Shown: positions 32,425 through 45,829 of the stretch, piece after piece
Layout: every line of letters begins with the position of its first letter
How positions within the stretch are numbered: the first letter of the stretch is position 1
Assembly: GCF_000972845.2 (NCBI RefSeq)
Contig: NC_040022.1
Span: forward strand, 10,577,705 to 10,641,704
Source of the DNA: Larimichthys crocea
Taxonomy: Eukaryota; Chordata; Actinopteri; Sciaenidae
Length of the DNA stretch: 64,000 nucleotides
Direction of reading: 5' to 3'
Notes under the pieces: model-generated
The model's input: only the letters and a program-made list of their open reading frames with translations
Database searches by the model: none
What the model was told of the DNA's origin: nothing
Translations under genes and position numbers: made by a program

Positions 32425-35400
32425 ATTGTATAGTTTAATTTTAACAATGAACACATTTTTTCTTCCATTCACAAATTTCACATTACCCGCCTTTGGGGAT
32501 ACTTGGTGCTCTCGTGCTTCAAAGAAACGAACAAAGTGTGAGCTGCAGCAGGAACAGGACTGTCCACACGTCCACCCTGAAGACCACCGTGCTTTGAGCC
32601 AGTAGGCCTCCACGTGGATACAGTCCAACTCCACACCGTGCAGTGTAGGACTGGACTAAATCACTTTTAGAATGCAGGAGTTGCATGAGGAGAATGTCAC
32701 AAGTTCGCCTGACATGGAGACTTAAAGCGTCAGCGCGCTGTTGGAGAAGGTGTTCCCCGTCGCTGCAGCAGTGTTGCGCCGCTGTAGTGCGCGTAGAGAA
32801 CGGTCAGGGTGGGAAAAGGTTAAAGGCGACAGGACTCACTTGTGCTTGGAGGAGGGCAGCAGCCTGTGAAATCTGGCATTCCTGACCAATGAAGCTGAAA
32901 TAATTGCATTGTCCGGCGGAAAAGACCCGCCTCTACAGCAGCCACCCCTCTCTTCCTGTCCCCTCAGGGACCAACGGTATGATGCTGTGCGTCTGTGTCG
33001 GAAAAGAGAGAGAGACAGAGATGATTCCTCATGTTCTAACAATAGATCAATAACAATAATAATAATAATAAAAACTATAACGCCATTGCTTGTAAATGGA
33101 GCCCATAGCACGTGGCTCTATTTGTGTGGCGTTCTCAAAGGTAAAGCATGCACATGAAAACCACTTCATATGTGCAGAGTGGAGACCACTGACATACATC
33201 AAACATTCATTTTCCCATTCATGTAAACAAAGCCTGCTGGATCTGAGTTAAGGAAAAAAGGCTTCCACCGCACCTCTCAGCCCCTCCTCCCCACTTCTGT
33301 GCCCATTCCCCAGCTCAGTCAATGCAGTACTTTTTTTGTCAAGTAGCTGAACCCTAACTCACACAGGCTGTTCAATACTCACTCTTTTCATGTCGAATGA
33401 ATAATAAATCTGTTTATTGTTCAGACTACACACACTGCTGCTCCACTCGCTTTACTTTGCCCCGAGTTTTGAGAAGAAACCTGTACGCCTGACGTGCTTT
33501 AGATGATATGTAAGGAATGCGCGTTCACGCTCGCCTCTGCCAATGCGTGTGGTTATGCACGCGCGCGCGCTAGTGGCGAAGTACGTGGGGCAGCAGGAAG
33601 CACTATGCCCATATTTAGCCGTGACGGCTGACTGATCAGGTTGACATGCCCACAGGAGGATCTGAGAGAACTTTGCAGATGATGCACAATTGAAAGTAGG
33701 AAAACAAATCTTGATAGTTTTGTGATGGTTTTAATGACAGCTCATGAAGCAAAAAAAAAAAACATTTACATTTGTACAAAATATTGCAGATAATTCTATA
33801 CAGTGTGTGTGGATTTTCATGTTTCTCCATTATATTTAATATTTTTAATTAATGTTTGTTATGTACTCATTGTAGATGTATTGCATTTGGCTGTGTTATG
33901 CATGGCCAAGGTCCAAACTTGTTTGTCAGCACAGACTGATTGATGCAGAGCAGAAGTAAACATGGGCATCAGTATTGTAACTGCTCACCTTTTACACATG
34001 TTACTGCAGAGCGACACGCTCTGTGTTCATTAGCCAGATTTTATTTCATTTTTAGACAGACAGCGATTTACAACAGTTATTATACGTGACTTATTGGCCA
34101 CACAGAATATGATCTTTACACTTAACACATTGCAAAATAAAAATAACAGGAGGTTTTTGCCTCCTCACTGAGTGAGTGTGACCCTTCATATGAACTAGAT
34201 AGAACACACACTTAGCATCCTATGTTCAGCATCATGGTTCTCCATGCGCATGCCTCTGTAGAACTGAAGCCAGTATTTTACAAAAAATAATTTATAGAGG
34301 AAGGACAGTGCCAGTCTAATGAGAGTTAGACCATTCTACACAAATACAGACTGATGCAACAAATGTACCTACTCGCAATAGATAGAACAAAAAGAACAAC
34401 TGGAGGTCATGATGTGGTTTGCTAAAATGTTGTAGAGTGAGAAATTATAAGGAAAAGCAGAGAGACCAGATTTCAGCCAGAAATCAGAGGAAATTATGCT
34501 TTTTGAGACTCAACCAGAGCATTTTATTTTTATGTAATGAGGTGAAATAAGATGGAAACTCTGAAACCAAAATACTCACAATCTCACAAAAAATAATTGA
34601 TTTATTTTAATTGATTGATTGGTTGATTTTTTTTTCATTTATTGTACAATTTTCTGGCAATTTAGCCAGAATACACACTGTACAGTTACAGAATCTGTGA
34701 ATAAAGTTGTGTTTAATTTTCTTAGTTTGTGGTATTGCATCTCACAAATATGTAAAACCTATTAGATTATGATAGCTCCCTCCTTGCTCTGTTATTCCCC
34801 CAAGTGCCAGTTTTTAAGGAAAATGTGCGTCAAATGTGTGTGTCAAAATTTTAAAACCCTCTTCTCATAATTGGGTCTGTGTAGCCTTAATGCTATTGTC
34901 CTTCCATTCAAAGTGACTGTGCTGTCCTGCTGAGCATACAGAGGATTTTGAGGCCTTGAAAGAAGACAAACTGTCAGCTACCAATGTGTTCTTCTGTAAG
35001 CCAATCACAGTTGACAGACAGACAGTTTGTGCATGTCCTGCGACTGATGCAGGTCATGTGATCAGTCAGCAGCAGGACACACCTCAGGAAAACAATCATG
35101 TGCAGGACAACTTGTGCAAATCATCAATCATGTGCATCAGTCAATCATGTGCAGGATTGAACTTGTTATTTAAGATTACAATGTACATTTGTTTCAGTAT
35201 GTCACAGCTAGGCATGTCACCTGGCACTGGGAGAAACAGGGTGGCCTAGATCAACCACACAATATCCCCCTGCTCCTGAAGTGTGTTTGAGCAAGACAGG
35301 ATAGTAGATGATACATCATATATATTTGATTTACTTCATTTCAAACTTGTACTTTATGTCTTAAAATAAATCTTATTTCATACATTTTTCTGTTTTACTT

Positions 35401-35690
35401 AACTTCTTTTTTATAAAGAAAAATATTTGTAAAAAATCAGGAAACAAACATTTCTGCAATGAGCAGTGGTGAAAGAAGTATTTCAGTCATTCTTTACAGT
35501 AATTCAAAGTATAATTGCTCCACAAGTCATGCATTCAAATTATTATAAGGTAATTATTCAAAAGTATCAAGTATTATTATTACTATTATCTATACTGTTT
35601 TAATATATAACAATTAATCTTATTCCTTATAAATTCATTCAAACTTATAGTAGTGCATTTTCCAGTGTGAAGTATAATATTTTAATGAGT
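32425..35690. other. Intergenic, nothing certain
   Basis: A CpG-rich patch at about 33480-33610 (GCACGCGCGCGCGC) and (AAT)n near 33050-33068. A fragment at about 35460-35560 shares words (GAAGTATTTCAG, AAGTCATGCATTCAAA) with the repeat family at 38158-38834. No gene recognised. Confidence 0.4.
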
Positions 35691-35701
35691 AACAAAAAAA
35701 T

Positions 35702-35733
<32 letters not shown>

Positions 35734-35795
35734 GTTGTTGTTTTTTTTATGATTCTTCTCCTTCTTCTTATTGTTATTATTATTATTATTATTAT

Positions 35796-35830
<35 letters not shown>
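35702..35830. repeat. Compound (ATT)n/(TAG)n trinucleotide array
   Basis: ATT units at 35702-35733 and 35772-35797, then about 11 TAG units to 35830. Confidence 0.9.
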
Positions 35831-36122
35831 ATGTTTTTTCAAATACGTTCTGAGGGATGATTGCTGCTTGGATTTCAATTCATAAACTATAGATGCTGCT
35901 GTGGTCCTGCATGACATCCACTACATTATTACTGTCATTATTGCTACCATATCTCCATTACAGTTTATAGTTAGTTAATTATTTACTGCTGCTGTGAATC
36001 TGTGTCTCTCTATCTCTATCACAGGTTCACAGGTACTGCTACTGTAATCATTTTATCATTCATTGTAATTGTACAATATGTTTGTGTTGATTTGTTCTGT
36101 ACATGTGACATCCATTGCACGT

Positions 36123-36345
36123 CTGTCCGTCCTGGGAGAGGAATCTCTCCTCTGTGGCTCTTCCTGAGGTTTCTTCCACATTTTTTCCCTGTTAAAGGTT
36201 TTTTGTGGGCAAGTTTTTCCTCACTTGAACCGAGGGTCTAAGGACAGAGGGTGTCACTCAATGTACAGATTGTAAAGCCCTCAGAGGCAAATGTACTTGT
36301 ACTTGTGACTTTGGGCTATACAAATACAATTGTATTTGATTTGAG
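36123..36345 (+). repeat. Teleost LINE/SINE-tail-type repeat, plus orientation
   Basis: Same family as 22038-22215 in the opposite orientation. Shared words include TTTTCCCTGTTAAAGG, GTCTAAGGACAGAGGGTGTC, GATTGTAAAGCCCTC and TTGGGCTATACAAATAC, with a TTTGATTTGA 3' tail. Confidence 0.7.
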
Positions 36346-37570
36346 TAGAAATAGTAGTTGTACTTGCAGTAATTTTGTAGAGGTGCCAGTACATATTTAT
36401 TCATAGTAATAATGATAAGGAGCTATTTTACTAAACGTATGTAGTCCTTGTAAACATGTGTTCAAAGTTGGTACAGTCATCCTTCTGTCACAGAATTTTA
36501 GCATCTACAGTATGTCAGCTTTATATACAAGCTTGTTCCCATTCTTGTACCTGTCTTCTCCTTTAATAAATCTTTTAGTGGCACTGAAGCTGCTAGCTTT
36601 CACCTCCTCCCACCCCACTGCCACTTCAACCCCATCTGACCTGCGACCTCAGAGGTCAGCAGCGACAGAAAAGCCAGATGTCAGGATCTTGGAGTGGGTG
36701 CTTGGTGACTTGGATGAGCATTTGGCAACTTGAATAACTCTGGGCAGCATGGCGCCAGGCATAGAGGGGGTTGGTGGGGGGATGCAATTTTCAGTTTATA
36801 TGAATCAGGAAGCACAAAAAAAAAGAAAAAAGAAAAAGGGACATGAAGGATACAGAAGGTGTACCCTACTCTCAGCCCCTTTTTTAGGCTCCAAGAAGAA
36901 TTGTGTACACCATGTTGTCTATTTTACATGGAATTCAGACAATGCATCATGGAAAGATAAAAGGAAAGCTAAGTGAATGTAACCACCATCTGGCACCTTT
37001 AAATTAATTTAAGTATCTTCAAATGACAGTAAACCTGCAGTTTTGGGGGATTCTGCGTGTGTGGGACATAAGAGAAGTGTCCTGCTTTGCCTGACAATAT
37101 TGGTTTCTTTAAACATAAGACTGATCTTTCTCTGACCTAAACAAAATATTTCTGATGTCATACCTGCAGAAGTTGGGTTGCCTTGGATTACATTTAGCTG
37201 AATTACACTTGGAAGTCTGTGTAAATGGTGCCATTTGTCCAGTTAAAGTATAAAAGTATAAAGAAGCAACGAAATATGGTAAACTACACTACATCAGACA
37301 GACATGATCTGATCATCATTTTAAATAGAAATTAACTTCTTTTACCAGTGCTAGCTAAATAAAATTGAACAGAACAACCATAACCTTAACCATAAACTCC
37401 CACAATTCATATATAGGTCCAATGTGCAGAGTTCTTCAGGCAGCCAGCACTGACCTAAGACCAGTTCAGAATGTAAAGCATTCATGCCCTACTCCTTCCT
37501 GGAGTAAAGTCATCGCTTCCTCTCACACCACATCCCTCGCTGGTTGAGTCAATATGAGCTCATCCTCTGT
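36346..37570. other. Intergenic, nothing recognised
   Basis: No structure of note beyond short A-rich runs (36817-36838). Confidence 0.45.
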
Positions 37571-37574
37571 GACT

Positions 37575-37740
37575 CTTCACAGTCACAATCACAATCATAA
37601 TCACAATCAAGAGCTTTATTGCCAAGTACGATTTTACATATACAAGGAATTTGTTTTGGTGTCATTGGTGCATGACAAACATTCTGTAAATATAAACTAT
37701 TAAAAATATAACAATATAAATATATATATAGATACTCCAC
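37575..37740 (-). mobile_element. 3' tail of a LINE (Rex1-like), minus strand
   Basis: Read on the minus strand it runs ...ACAAATTCCTTGTATATGT, ACTTGGCAATAAAGCTC and ends in a TGATTGTGATTATGA-type hexamer array. This AATAAA plus (TGATTx)n tail is characteristic of fish Rex1/Babar-like LINE 3' ends. Coding sequence is absent. Confidence 0.55.
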
Positions 37741-38157
37741 CACAGTTCAGTGACCATGTGTAAGCACATGTCTGAAGAGCTAGGGGAAAAAGAAAATAAC
37801 AATGTTTCACAACATTTTATTTACTTTTACTTTACTTTTTAGTATTGATGGCAACTCTGATATTTCAAATATAAAATATAATATTGGATTTAATTTAAAT
37901 ATGATACCATGTAAATAATCCAGTGCCCCTTAAACCATGTGTCTCTTTCTTTTCTCTCTTTGTGGTTCCTTCTCAGTCTAATTGTTCTTGTTGTACAGTT
38001 ATGCCCAGCAGAGGGGGCGGGGCTCGGCCTTTTGGCATTCCAGAGGGCGGAGCCTAATGTTGGAGTCCCGTGCTGCATTCAGTGATACTGGAAAAATAGG
38101 AACATTATCTTTGAGCTCAATTTCCATCTCCAGATAGTTTTCTCAACACAGTTTTAA
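37741..38157. other. Intergenic, nothing recognised
   Basis: A short GC-rich piece (GAGGGGGCGGGGCTCGG, near 38012) in AT-rich DNA. Confidence 0.4.
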
Positions 38158-38834
38158 TAGTGGAAAAAGTATTCAAATCCTTTACTGAAGTAAAAGTACT
38201 AACACCACACCGTGAAAATACTCCACTACAAGTAAAAGTACTGAAATATAATAATTTTGATTGTACTAATTTTACTTATGTATAGTTCAAACTATACATA
38301 AGTAAAATTAGTATAATCAGTAAGTTGCATTTAATTAAAGTATGAAAAGTAAAAGTAGTCATTGTGTAGTAAATCGTTCATTTGTGTGCTGTAACTGCTG
38401 TAGATCCTCATTTTAAATATTGATATGCTGTTGTTGGGTTTAATCTATAGCAATGAATCATGGTCCATAAGATCATTATTTGTTTGTAGCGTTGCTGTCC
38501 CGTGAAAAACACGTATCTAAAAAGCTAAAAGCTAAAAGCTTTGTGATGATCTGGATAAGACATGGTGGGACATGAGGGATTTTAAAGAGTTTATTTAGCT
38601 AAAGAAGAACACATAAAGAAACATTTAATCTTTCAGTATTCACAAATATTCAACATCAACACATATGGAATTACGTAGTTCACTGGAGATATGAAATCTG
38701 AAAAGTAACTAAACTGTCAGACAAATGGAGTAAATGGACTAAAAAGTACAAGACATGCCTTTGAGATAAAGTGGAGTCTGAAGCTTCAAATGTTAGTACA
38801 GTACTTGAGTAAATATAGTGTACTTAGTTACTCA
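38158..38834. mobile_element. AAGTAAAAGTAC-rich non-autonomous repeat
   Basis: The left part (GAAGTAAAAGTACTAACACC, CTCCACTACAAGTAAAAGTA) and right part (TACAGTACTTGAGTAAATAT, GTACTTAGTTACTC) are the two ends of a well-known high-copy fish repeat built from AAGTA words. A diverged relative lies near 35460. Exact ends and target duplication were not resolved. It contains the perfect palindrome at 38264-38313. Confidence 0.55.
38264..38313. repeat. Perfect 24 bp inverted repeat
   Basis: Arm TACTAATTTTACTTATGTAT... (38264-38287) pairs perfectly with 38290-38313, with a 2 nt spacer. Confidence 0.85.
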
Positions 38835-39069
38835 TGGGTCAGACATATAAATGCATGCAGTCCAGAGACACACAGTAGAAGGAAACAGTGAGAAGATGAA
38901 GGCACTCAACAGTCCACACACAATACAACATTTTGTGATGTAACAATCATTCATTCCGCGCGCGCGTGCGTGTGTGTGGTGTTGTTTGGGGGGGGGGGAT
39001 TCCGCACTTAATCTCGTGTTACTTGAATGCAACATTAACTCCGAAAACACATCAGTCCGCATGGTGTAC

Positions 39070-39530
39070 ATTCGAACTCAATTACTGACGTATAGAGATG
39101 TAACCATAGTAACATACCAAAATGGTCTCTCTCTCGACCACTGAGGGACTATATTTCCCGGCGGAGTGACAGGCTAAAGCAACGCCTGGAATTGATAGCT
39201 CTGCGTACTCAACTGTGTGTCACTGCCTGAAGGAAACATGTTATAGTTTGATCGCTAGGTTGGAATGGATTTGACCCGTTTGTGTTTGTGAGTGACAAAC
39301 ATGTAGGAACGCTCCTGTTGGCGCCGCAGTACACGCCAAGCAAAAGGGTTAAACCGGAAAGCTACTGGACCACACATGTTGGAAGGAGCTGAGACCTGAC
39401 CAAAGCACTTTAGATCAACTCGAGCTTCATTTAGCCCGAGACAGGCCAAACTAATGGACTTGACGGGATTAATGCCGTAAATAAAACCATAAAAGGTCAA
39501 AAAATTATTCCTATACAGCTTCCACAGCGG
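39070..39530. promoter_or_regulatory. Promoter-like patch without a recognised gene
   Basis: A CRE half-site context (ACTGACGTATAG, 39082-39093) and GGACTATATTTCCCGGCGG (39147-39165), similar to the ZNF143-type ACTACAnTTCCC promoter motif, lie in a locally GC-richer, non-repetitive region. No coding exon was identified. This may be an orphan or lncRNA promoter. Confidence 0.25.
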
Positions 39531-39995
39531 GAGATTTTATTGTCAATATGTCCGACTGAATTATTTTGAACGAATTTTAAAACGCAAAAGAGCCTGGCTC
39601 AAATGATTTTGCCTAGAAAATTTTCTAATATTAAGCCGACCGTTTGAATCTCTGTGGACAAATAAATCAAAGAAAGCAGACTGTTTTTTCATTTTTGGAT
39701 TCTTTTCTGACAATTATATTTCTGCCTTTATCCGATTTATTTTAATGGTTAACACTGTAAAATAAATATGTTTCTGTTCTTCTTTTGTTCAATGAAAGTC
39801 AAAGAATAATTGTTTTATAACAATAATTCTTGCTCGGCCTGAGATAATTTATTTCAGGCCTAGCAGGATGAAATAACGTTCAAATAGTGGTTTTTGATGA
39901 CAGAAATGCTATTTATTCGTTTCATATTCATATTCTCTTATATGTTACTAGGTCCCACTCATTGTGATCAATCACACTATTCCTATTCCTATTCC
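39531..39995. other. Intergenic, nothing recognised
   Basis: AT-rich; no gene evidence. Confidence 0.45.

Positions 39996-39999
<4 letters not shown>

Positions 40000-40040
<41 letters not shown>
40000..40040. repeat. (GT)n microsatellite
   Basis: About 20 GT units. Confidence 0.95.
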
Positions 40041-40043
<3 letters not shown>

Positions 40044-43000
40044 ACTGCTATATTTTTTAAATTAATATATAAGGGAAAAAAACACTTTTTATAGAAACAG
40101 CTACTTCTGCCTGAATTCCATGTAAACTACAGGATATTTATTATACAAGCACTACAAGAAAATAGTTTATTGGATTAAGAATTTGAAATAGAATGCAAAA
40201 GTTTGCCACAGATCCCCCAGTCTGTTTCTGTTTTGTTTTGCTCAAAAGTCCAACAATCACAATGTATATCTATATTTTACCTCTAATAATAGCAGTCAGT
40301 ATTAAAATTAAAAAGTGCTTATTCCCTTTCAGAGTTCTTTTAGCAATAATTAAGATGGAGCTGAGTCTGGGGACTGCATTTTAATGTTACAACAATTTAT
40401 GTTTTTATAATGTCTTCTTCATATAAAATCTGTCTGTGAAGTAACTGTAACTATAATGAAATAGAGTCATCAACAATGAAGTTATGTGCTGTTTTTCTTA
40501 TATTGATGATATAATATTATATATATATGTAACAGAGAATATATGGATGTTAGGTAGTTGTCGAGAGGCCCTCAAAAATATTTGAATGAATTAAGTTGAC
40601 TTTACATTTGACATACATTTTAGATTGTGTAAATTACATACAAGTAAAGACATGTCCATAATATAAAATTAGTCTTGAATTCTGTGTCATTTCATCAGTA
40701 CTTCGATTTGTTCAGCTATCACACATGCATACCTCACTCTCTGTGGACCAAAAGGTCAGAGGTCTGTGGCTGAGGGAGAGCTCTGTTCAAACAATCCTGG
40801 AATTCCAGGTTGGAGGAGGAGAAGGAAAGCAGTGAAAGAGAGAGGACACTGGAACAACACAATGATGTGAGAGTGCTGATGGGTGATGGGTACAGATTGA
40901 GATTCACACGTGTGTGACTGTGCACTTATATGTGACCTTTAGGTCCAAAGGAACAGTACGTCATTTATAAAGTTGACGGTCCAAAAAGACTGATGTAATT
41001 TTGCTTATTCTTCTTACTAAAATTAAGAATAGGCAACATGCCAAAAATGTTCCTGTTAATTATTAAATAGTGCTCCAGAGATCCTCTTTCAAATCAGTCA
41101 GGAGTGAAGAAGATTCAAGAGAGCCTTTGTCTTCATCTCCAAGCAGATGGCAAGTCAAGCTTGTGTTCAATGATAATATAAAGGTACCAAATAGACCATA
41201 TCAGACAATATAACAGTACCAAAATATGCAATAACAAACAACAAGAGTAGTGTAAGAGGGTGAAAATAAAATAACAGAAAAAAAATGAAATGTACAGATA
41301 GCAAGTGACTGTGTCTATAAGATATCAAACATTATGAAAGAAATTTTCATCCACTTGATACCATGATTCAGCTTCAGTGCTGCACACATATTACTTTTTA
41401 CCTCTTAACATCATCGACAGGAATTATTATAAACGTGTATTTAATATATTTGCAAAGCAGTAAATTAACATTAATAAACCAAGATATCAAAAATGACAAT
41501 TATTCTGGTGGTTACTATATCCTCACTATTTCATGACAAATGACAAATAGCTAATGTGATACAATCATCATAAGTGCAGGGGGAAATATTTTTTCCATAT
41601 TTACATACATAAGCATAGTAACGCTGGACACAATGAATCATGGAACCTTTGGAGTCCTGCTATCAGCTGATTCATTGTTCAAAGTAGCGCATTTTGGGTA
41701 TAGGCACAGTTATTGACCACAACATCTGCTTACTCACTTTGTAAAAAATTCACTTACAATTCTGACATCTCCATATCTGGCCAAAGATCTTCCTGTCTGT
41801 GTTCCTTAAGCCAATCAGTCCTCAGATGCTGTTCTGTGGCACCTCCCCCACTACCACCTGCCATTAAGGATGATCAAAGTGATTCAGTTGAGGAGTTTTT
41901 TTTTCTTTCAGCTGGATTTACTCCACTACTAGCAGACTCTCTCCAGAGTCTTCCTATTTTCATGGACCCATACTAAATGAAGATGCATCACATCAGTGGG
42001 GTCTAATCACTGTTGTTAACATATTGATGTCTCCTTATTGAACAACACTTAGGACTCACAGCAGTCAGGATACTATAAGAAGTCCACTTTGCTAAAATAT
42101 ATTTTCAGCTTCTTCTAATAGTATACAGCCAGTGCAATCAGTGAAAGTCACAGTGATGAGAGAGACTGATGAAGAAATGTGTTAAGGATGAAAAATACAC
42201 ATTGGATAACACAAAATCTGCAGGAGAATTACAATTGTACAAAAGCCTACCCAGAAGACTGGAGCCAACCCAGAAAATGAAACTTCAAATGAACCCTGAA
42301 TGTAGAAAATCTGCAGTAGAATTTGAGATAAAAGTCCAAAAGAGAAACTGCACAAAATCTTAGATGATCTGAGAAAGAGTAAAATTTATAACATTTGGAA
42401 TTGTAAATTTAACTTTAGTTGCAGAACAGAAAATCAGTTACAGGATGAGAGTTAAAGCTGCTATCTATCTATTCCCTGTTGAAACAATTGCATTTCTTTT
42501 AGCTCTGCATTGACTTCTCCTAACAACAGAACACGATAGATAAAGAGCTGTTGCTGTAAATACATGTATTTACATGTATTTACACTTGGGGTGTCAAGAT
42601 ATACTGTACGGATAATAATCTTCATATTATGTTATAAATACAGACCATTATGTAAATAAACCAACACCTCTTAAATCAATTCCATCTTCACAGTCCAACA
42701 TGAGTCACCTTAAAGCTGGTTGCCAGCATTACAGTTGTGTTTAATTAATTTGCCAAAAGAGAAACGAAACACGGAATAAAAGTTAGAAATTATTTAACTG
42801 ATAGCATTTTTCCCCCATCCATATCATGACAACATTGTTATCATGAAATCCGACAGCTGTAAAGACGTCACCAGTGTTACGTCATTATTTTAATCTTTTT
42901 TCTCAAAATTAAAAGTTGGGTTCTCAGTTTGGTTTTTGTTGCTCATGTGAGACATGGCATGTGCATCTGAAGATGGTCCTTGAGACACATTAAGAGTAAA

Positions 43001-43080
43001 AAATTGTTCATTCATTATTTCAGCCAACGGATTTTATTTGTGTATATGTTCTGAGTTGTATTATGTTCTACAGATGCCTT
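40041..43080. other. Intergenic, nothing recognised
   Basis: Three kilobases of AT-rich DNA. Short open frames have no family resemblance, and no RNA gene or clear repeat boundary was seen. Confidence 0.4.
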
Positions 43081-43094
43081 TTTATTCAACAAAG

Positions 43095-43866
43095 TGAGAA
43101 ATGACTCGTGCTCAGCAGAAGCCTTGCCTCAAAAATTGGAAGGTCGTACTAGATGATCGTCTTTCTCTCTCTGAGCACATTTCCTCTGTAGCGAGGTCAT
43201 CTCGCTATGCATTGTACAATATTAGAAAAATCAGACCGTACCTGACCCAATATGCCACTCAGCTCCTGATACAGGCTACAGTCAGCTCCCGCCTCGATCA
43301 CTGCAACTCGCTCTTGGCTGGCCTACCTGCTTGCGCGATCAAACCATTGCAAATGATCCAGAATGCCGCAGCGCGACTGATTTTCAATCAACCTAAAAGG
43401 TCACATGTCACCCCACTCTTCAGCGACCTGCACTGGCTGCCTGTAGCTGCCAGAATTAAACACAAAGCTCTGACGCTAGCCTACAAAACCATCTCAGGAT
43501 CTGCCCCTGCCTATCTCAGCGTCTTACTAAAGGCTCACGTCCCGACCAGGGCGTTACGCTCCGCTCATACAAACCGTCTAGTTGTACCCTCGCCTCTCGC
43601 AAAGCGAGGTCACTCTAAACTCTTCTCTGTGGTTGTCCCCAAATGGTGGAATGACCTACCAACGGCTACTAGAACAGCAACATCCCTTTCTACCTTTAAA
43701 AAACTTGTAAAAACCATTCTCTTTCTAGACTGCTTCCCTGTCTAACAAAACTAACAAAACTAATAACTACTCTATGCTCCTTTACACCTTCCTCAGCTTA
43801 TGTCCTCCTCTGTAAGTCGCTTTGGATAAAAGCGTCTGCTAAATGCAATGTAATGTAATGTAATGG
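43095..43866 (+). mobile_element. 5'-truncated L2-clade LINE, C-terminal RT end and 3' tail
   Basis: The single open frame 43101-43745 (214 aa) encodes the region after the RT palm of L2-type LINEs: VVLDDRLSLSEHISSV, SRLDHCNSLLAGLP, NAAARLIF, LHWLPVAARIKHKALTLAYK and WWNDLP. The 3' UTR carries the diagnostic GTCGCTTTGGATAAAAGCGT followed by CTGCTAAATG, and ends in a (TAATG)n tail (about 43848-43865). The catalytic part is missing. The open frame suggests relatively recent insertion. Confidence 0.85.
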
Positions 43867-45060
43867 AAGGCACACAAATATGCAGGCTTATTATAAATAT
43901 TCGTATATAGTTTAAAGCAGGAAACACATTTAGATTCAATTTTATTTTAATATATATAAAATTCATAGAATTTACATTTATATATCTAAGTTTCTATATG
44001 CTTTGGTGGCTGTCCAGTTTGGATAAATATTCAAAAACGGTTTTGTATCTTTAACCTTAGTTTTATAAAGTTGTACATGTGTTCTGCAAGATTGCATATA
44101 TATACACAAGGGTTGAATATTTCTGTGTCAACCTGCAAACACATTTTTGCAAGTTTTCACATTTAGTTACGGACATTTACAGTCTGTAACACCATAGCCA
44201 AATTGCCAGCAAGGCTGAGAAGCCAGAATATGGTGTCAAATAAATACCACAGACATTAGTGTTTGTGTGACATCAGCACAAAAATCAAGACTCAAACACA
44301 AGCAAACTCCACTATGTTTAGCATCTAGTTTCTAGTTTTCACTCACCCTCACTTGACCTCATGTCCAGCAGCAGCAGTAGTAACCAAGCGGCAACATGCG
44401 GTGATGGGAAATTAAGCCAATGCTGAAGTGCTAAAAACTGTAATTTCTCAAGCAGTCACTTGAGACAGGCTGCAGAAGTGAGTCAGTCTCCATAAGTGCC
44501 TGTATTAAAATGTACAACTTCACAGCAGAAATAAACATGGTGTCCATCCAGGTGTCACTTGGTCCGCCTCAGGTCTGCTGATGACCCACGTCTTTTCTGA
44601 CAGATTAGCCAAGCAGCAGAAGAAACAGTATTATTTTTTATTCATACCATATTTTTGACTTCAAAACAGTACTATGGAAACCTGTACAATAATAAGTGTC
44701 AAGACAATCCAAACACTTTATTTGGAGGTAAAACTGGAAGTAAACCTGAAATGTTGGTAATAATCCATCATCAAACAGGACTTGTGCATGCAGAACACAC
44801 ATTGCACAAGCTGAATCGGAAATTATGTAAACTAATAGACAGATAGGTTTAGGTGTTTCATTTTATTTCTCAAATAAGTTTGACTAACCTTGAATGTTTC
44901 CAACCTGTCTGATCGTCTGACTTCCAATGTTTCTTGATGCATCTAATTTTTGTGATGTCACCATGTTCCCAGATCCTAGTAAATAATTCAGAATGTTATT
45001 ACTAAAAGAAACAATAGCTAAAAGTACAAAAATAAAACTGAACATCATGAAAAAGGGCTA
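43867..45060. other. Intergenic, nothing recognised
   Basis: AT-rich; no gene evidence. Confidence 0.4.
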
Positions 45061-45084
45061 TGAGTTTCCCTTCAGTTCAAACAT

Positions 45085-45549
45085 TCATCTTAAGCACACA
45101 TTATTGTCCTCTAATTGATTACTGCATGGTTTGCCCTGTGTGCTGCTGTAATGAGTCTTGTAAGTGTGATATTCTGTATGTTGCATAAAAATCAGCACTT
45201 GCCTGCCTGTGCTTGCAACGTCACTGAAAGCTTCCGCCCCTCTGTCTGGATTAGATTCATACCATAATACCATATCCTTCTGCAGCTCTGGATCTGGGCT
45301 TGCTATCTGAGCACCATTCCGAAAGGATCCAACATCAGAGGGAAAAAATGGGAGCATGTAACCATAGCAACACCACCTGCCAAAGCCGTTCAGATGGTAT
45401 AGGGAGAGAGGAGTGATGCAGGCTAATGTATACTCAGTATAAGGTTCACTCAGGGGTGAAGGTTGTCTGGAAGAAACAGTTTTTGTTGGGTGTAAAGAGC
45501 CTGAATGCCATGAAAGATCTAACAGGAACCAGATCAGAAGCAGACTCAT
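45085..45549 (-). CDS. Hypothetical 154 aa open frame with signal-peptide-like start
   Basis: I do not recognise this product. The frame opens MSLLLIWFLLDLSWHSGS, which looks like a signal peptide, and a good splice acceptor (TTTTCTGATACAG on the minus strand) lies 17 bp before the ATG. The rest has no visible domain or repeat. Codon content does not stand out from surrounding DNA. Length alone is weak support in a 64 kb window, so it may well be chance. Confidence 0.15.
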   Translation of the reverse strand: MSLLLIWFLLDLSWHSGSLHPTKTVSSRQPSPLSEPYTEYTLACITPLSLYHLNGFGRWCCYGYMLPFFPSDVGSFRNGAQIASPDPELQKDMVLWYESNPDRGAEAFSDVASTGRQVLIFMQHTEYHTYKTHYSSTQGKPCSNQLEDNNVCLR

Positions 45550-45829
45550 TGAGGTTTCACATGTTCTGTATCAGAAAATACCCATTGTAACACATTTGCA
45601 GGGTTTGTCAGTCAATACTAATGACCAGACCGGACCGGACCTAAACTACAGCCACCAGGGAAGAGAGTGCCTGAAATTGTGATTATTGTAACCCCCTTCT
45701 CAGCTACCCTTTTACACCACCTTTGAATGTGGCAATTTGAAACATAGACACATTTGATTTCCCTGATGTGGTTGGACAACATGTTTCAACCAATTCTTTT
45801 CTAGTGTAACCTGGTCCAAAGTCATTCAC

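Noticed and set aside
38640..38690. Tc1 inverted-repeat remnant (ACACATATGGAATTACGTAG)
   Set aside because: A match of about 20 bp to the Tc1 end at 57382, with no second end and no wider similarity; too short to call.
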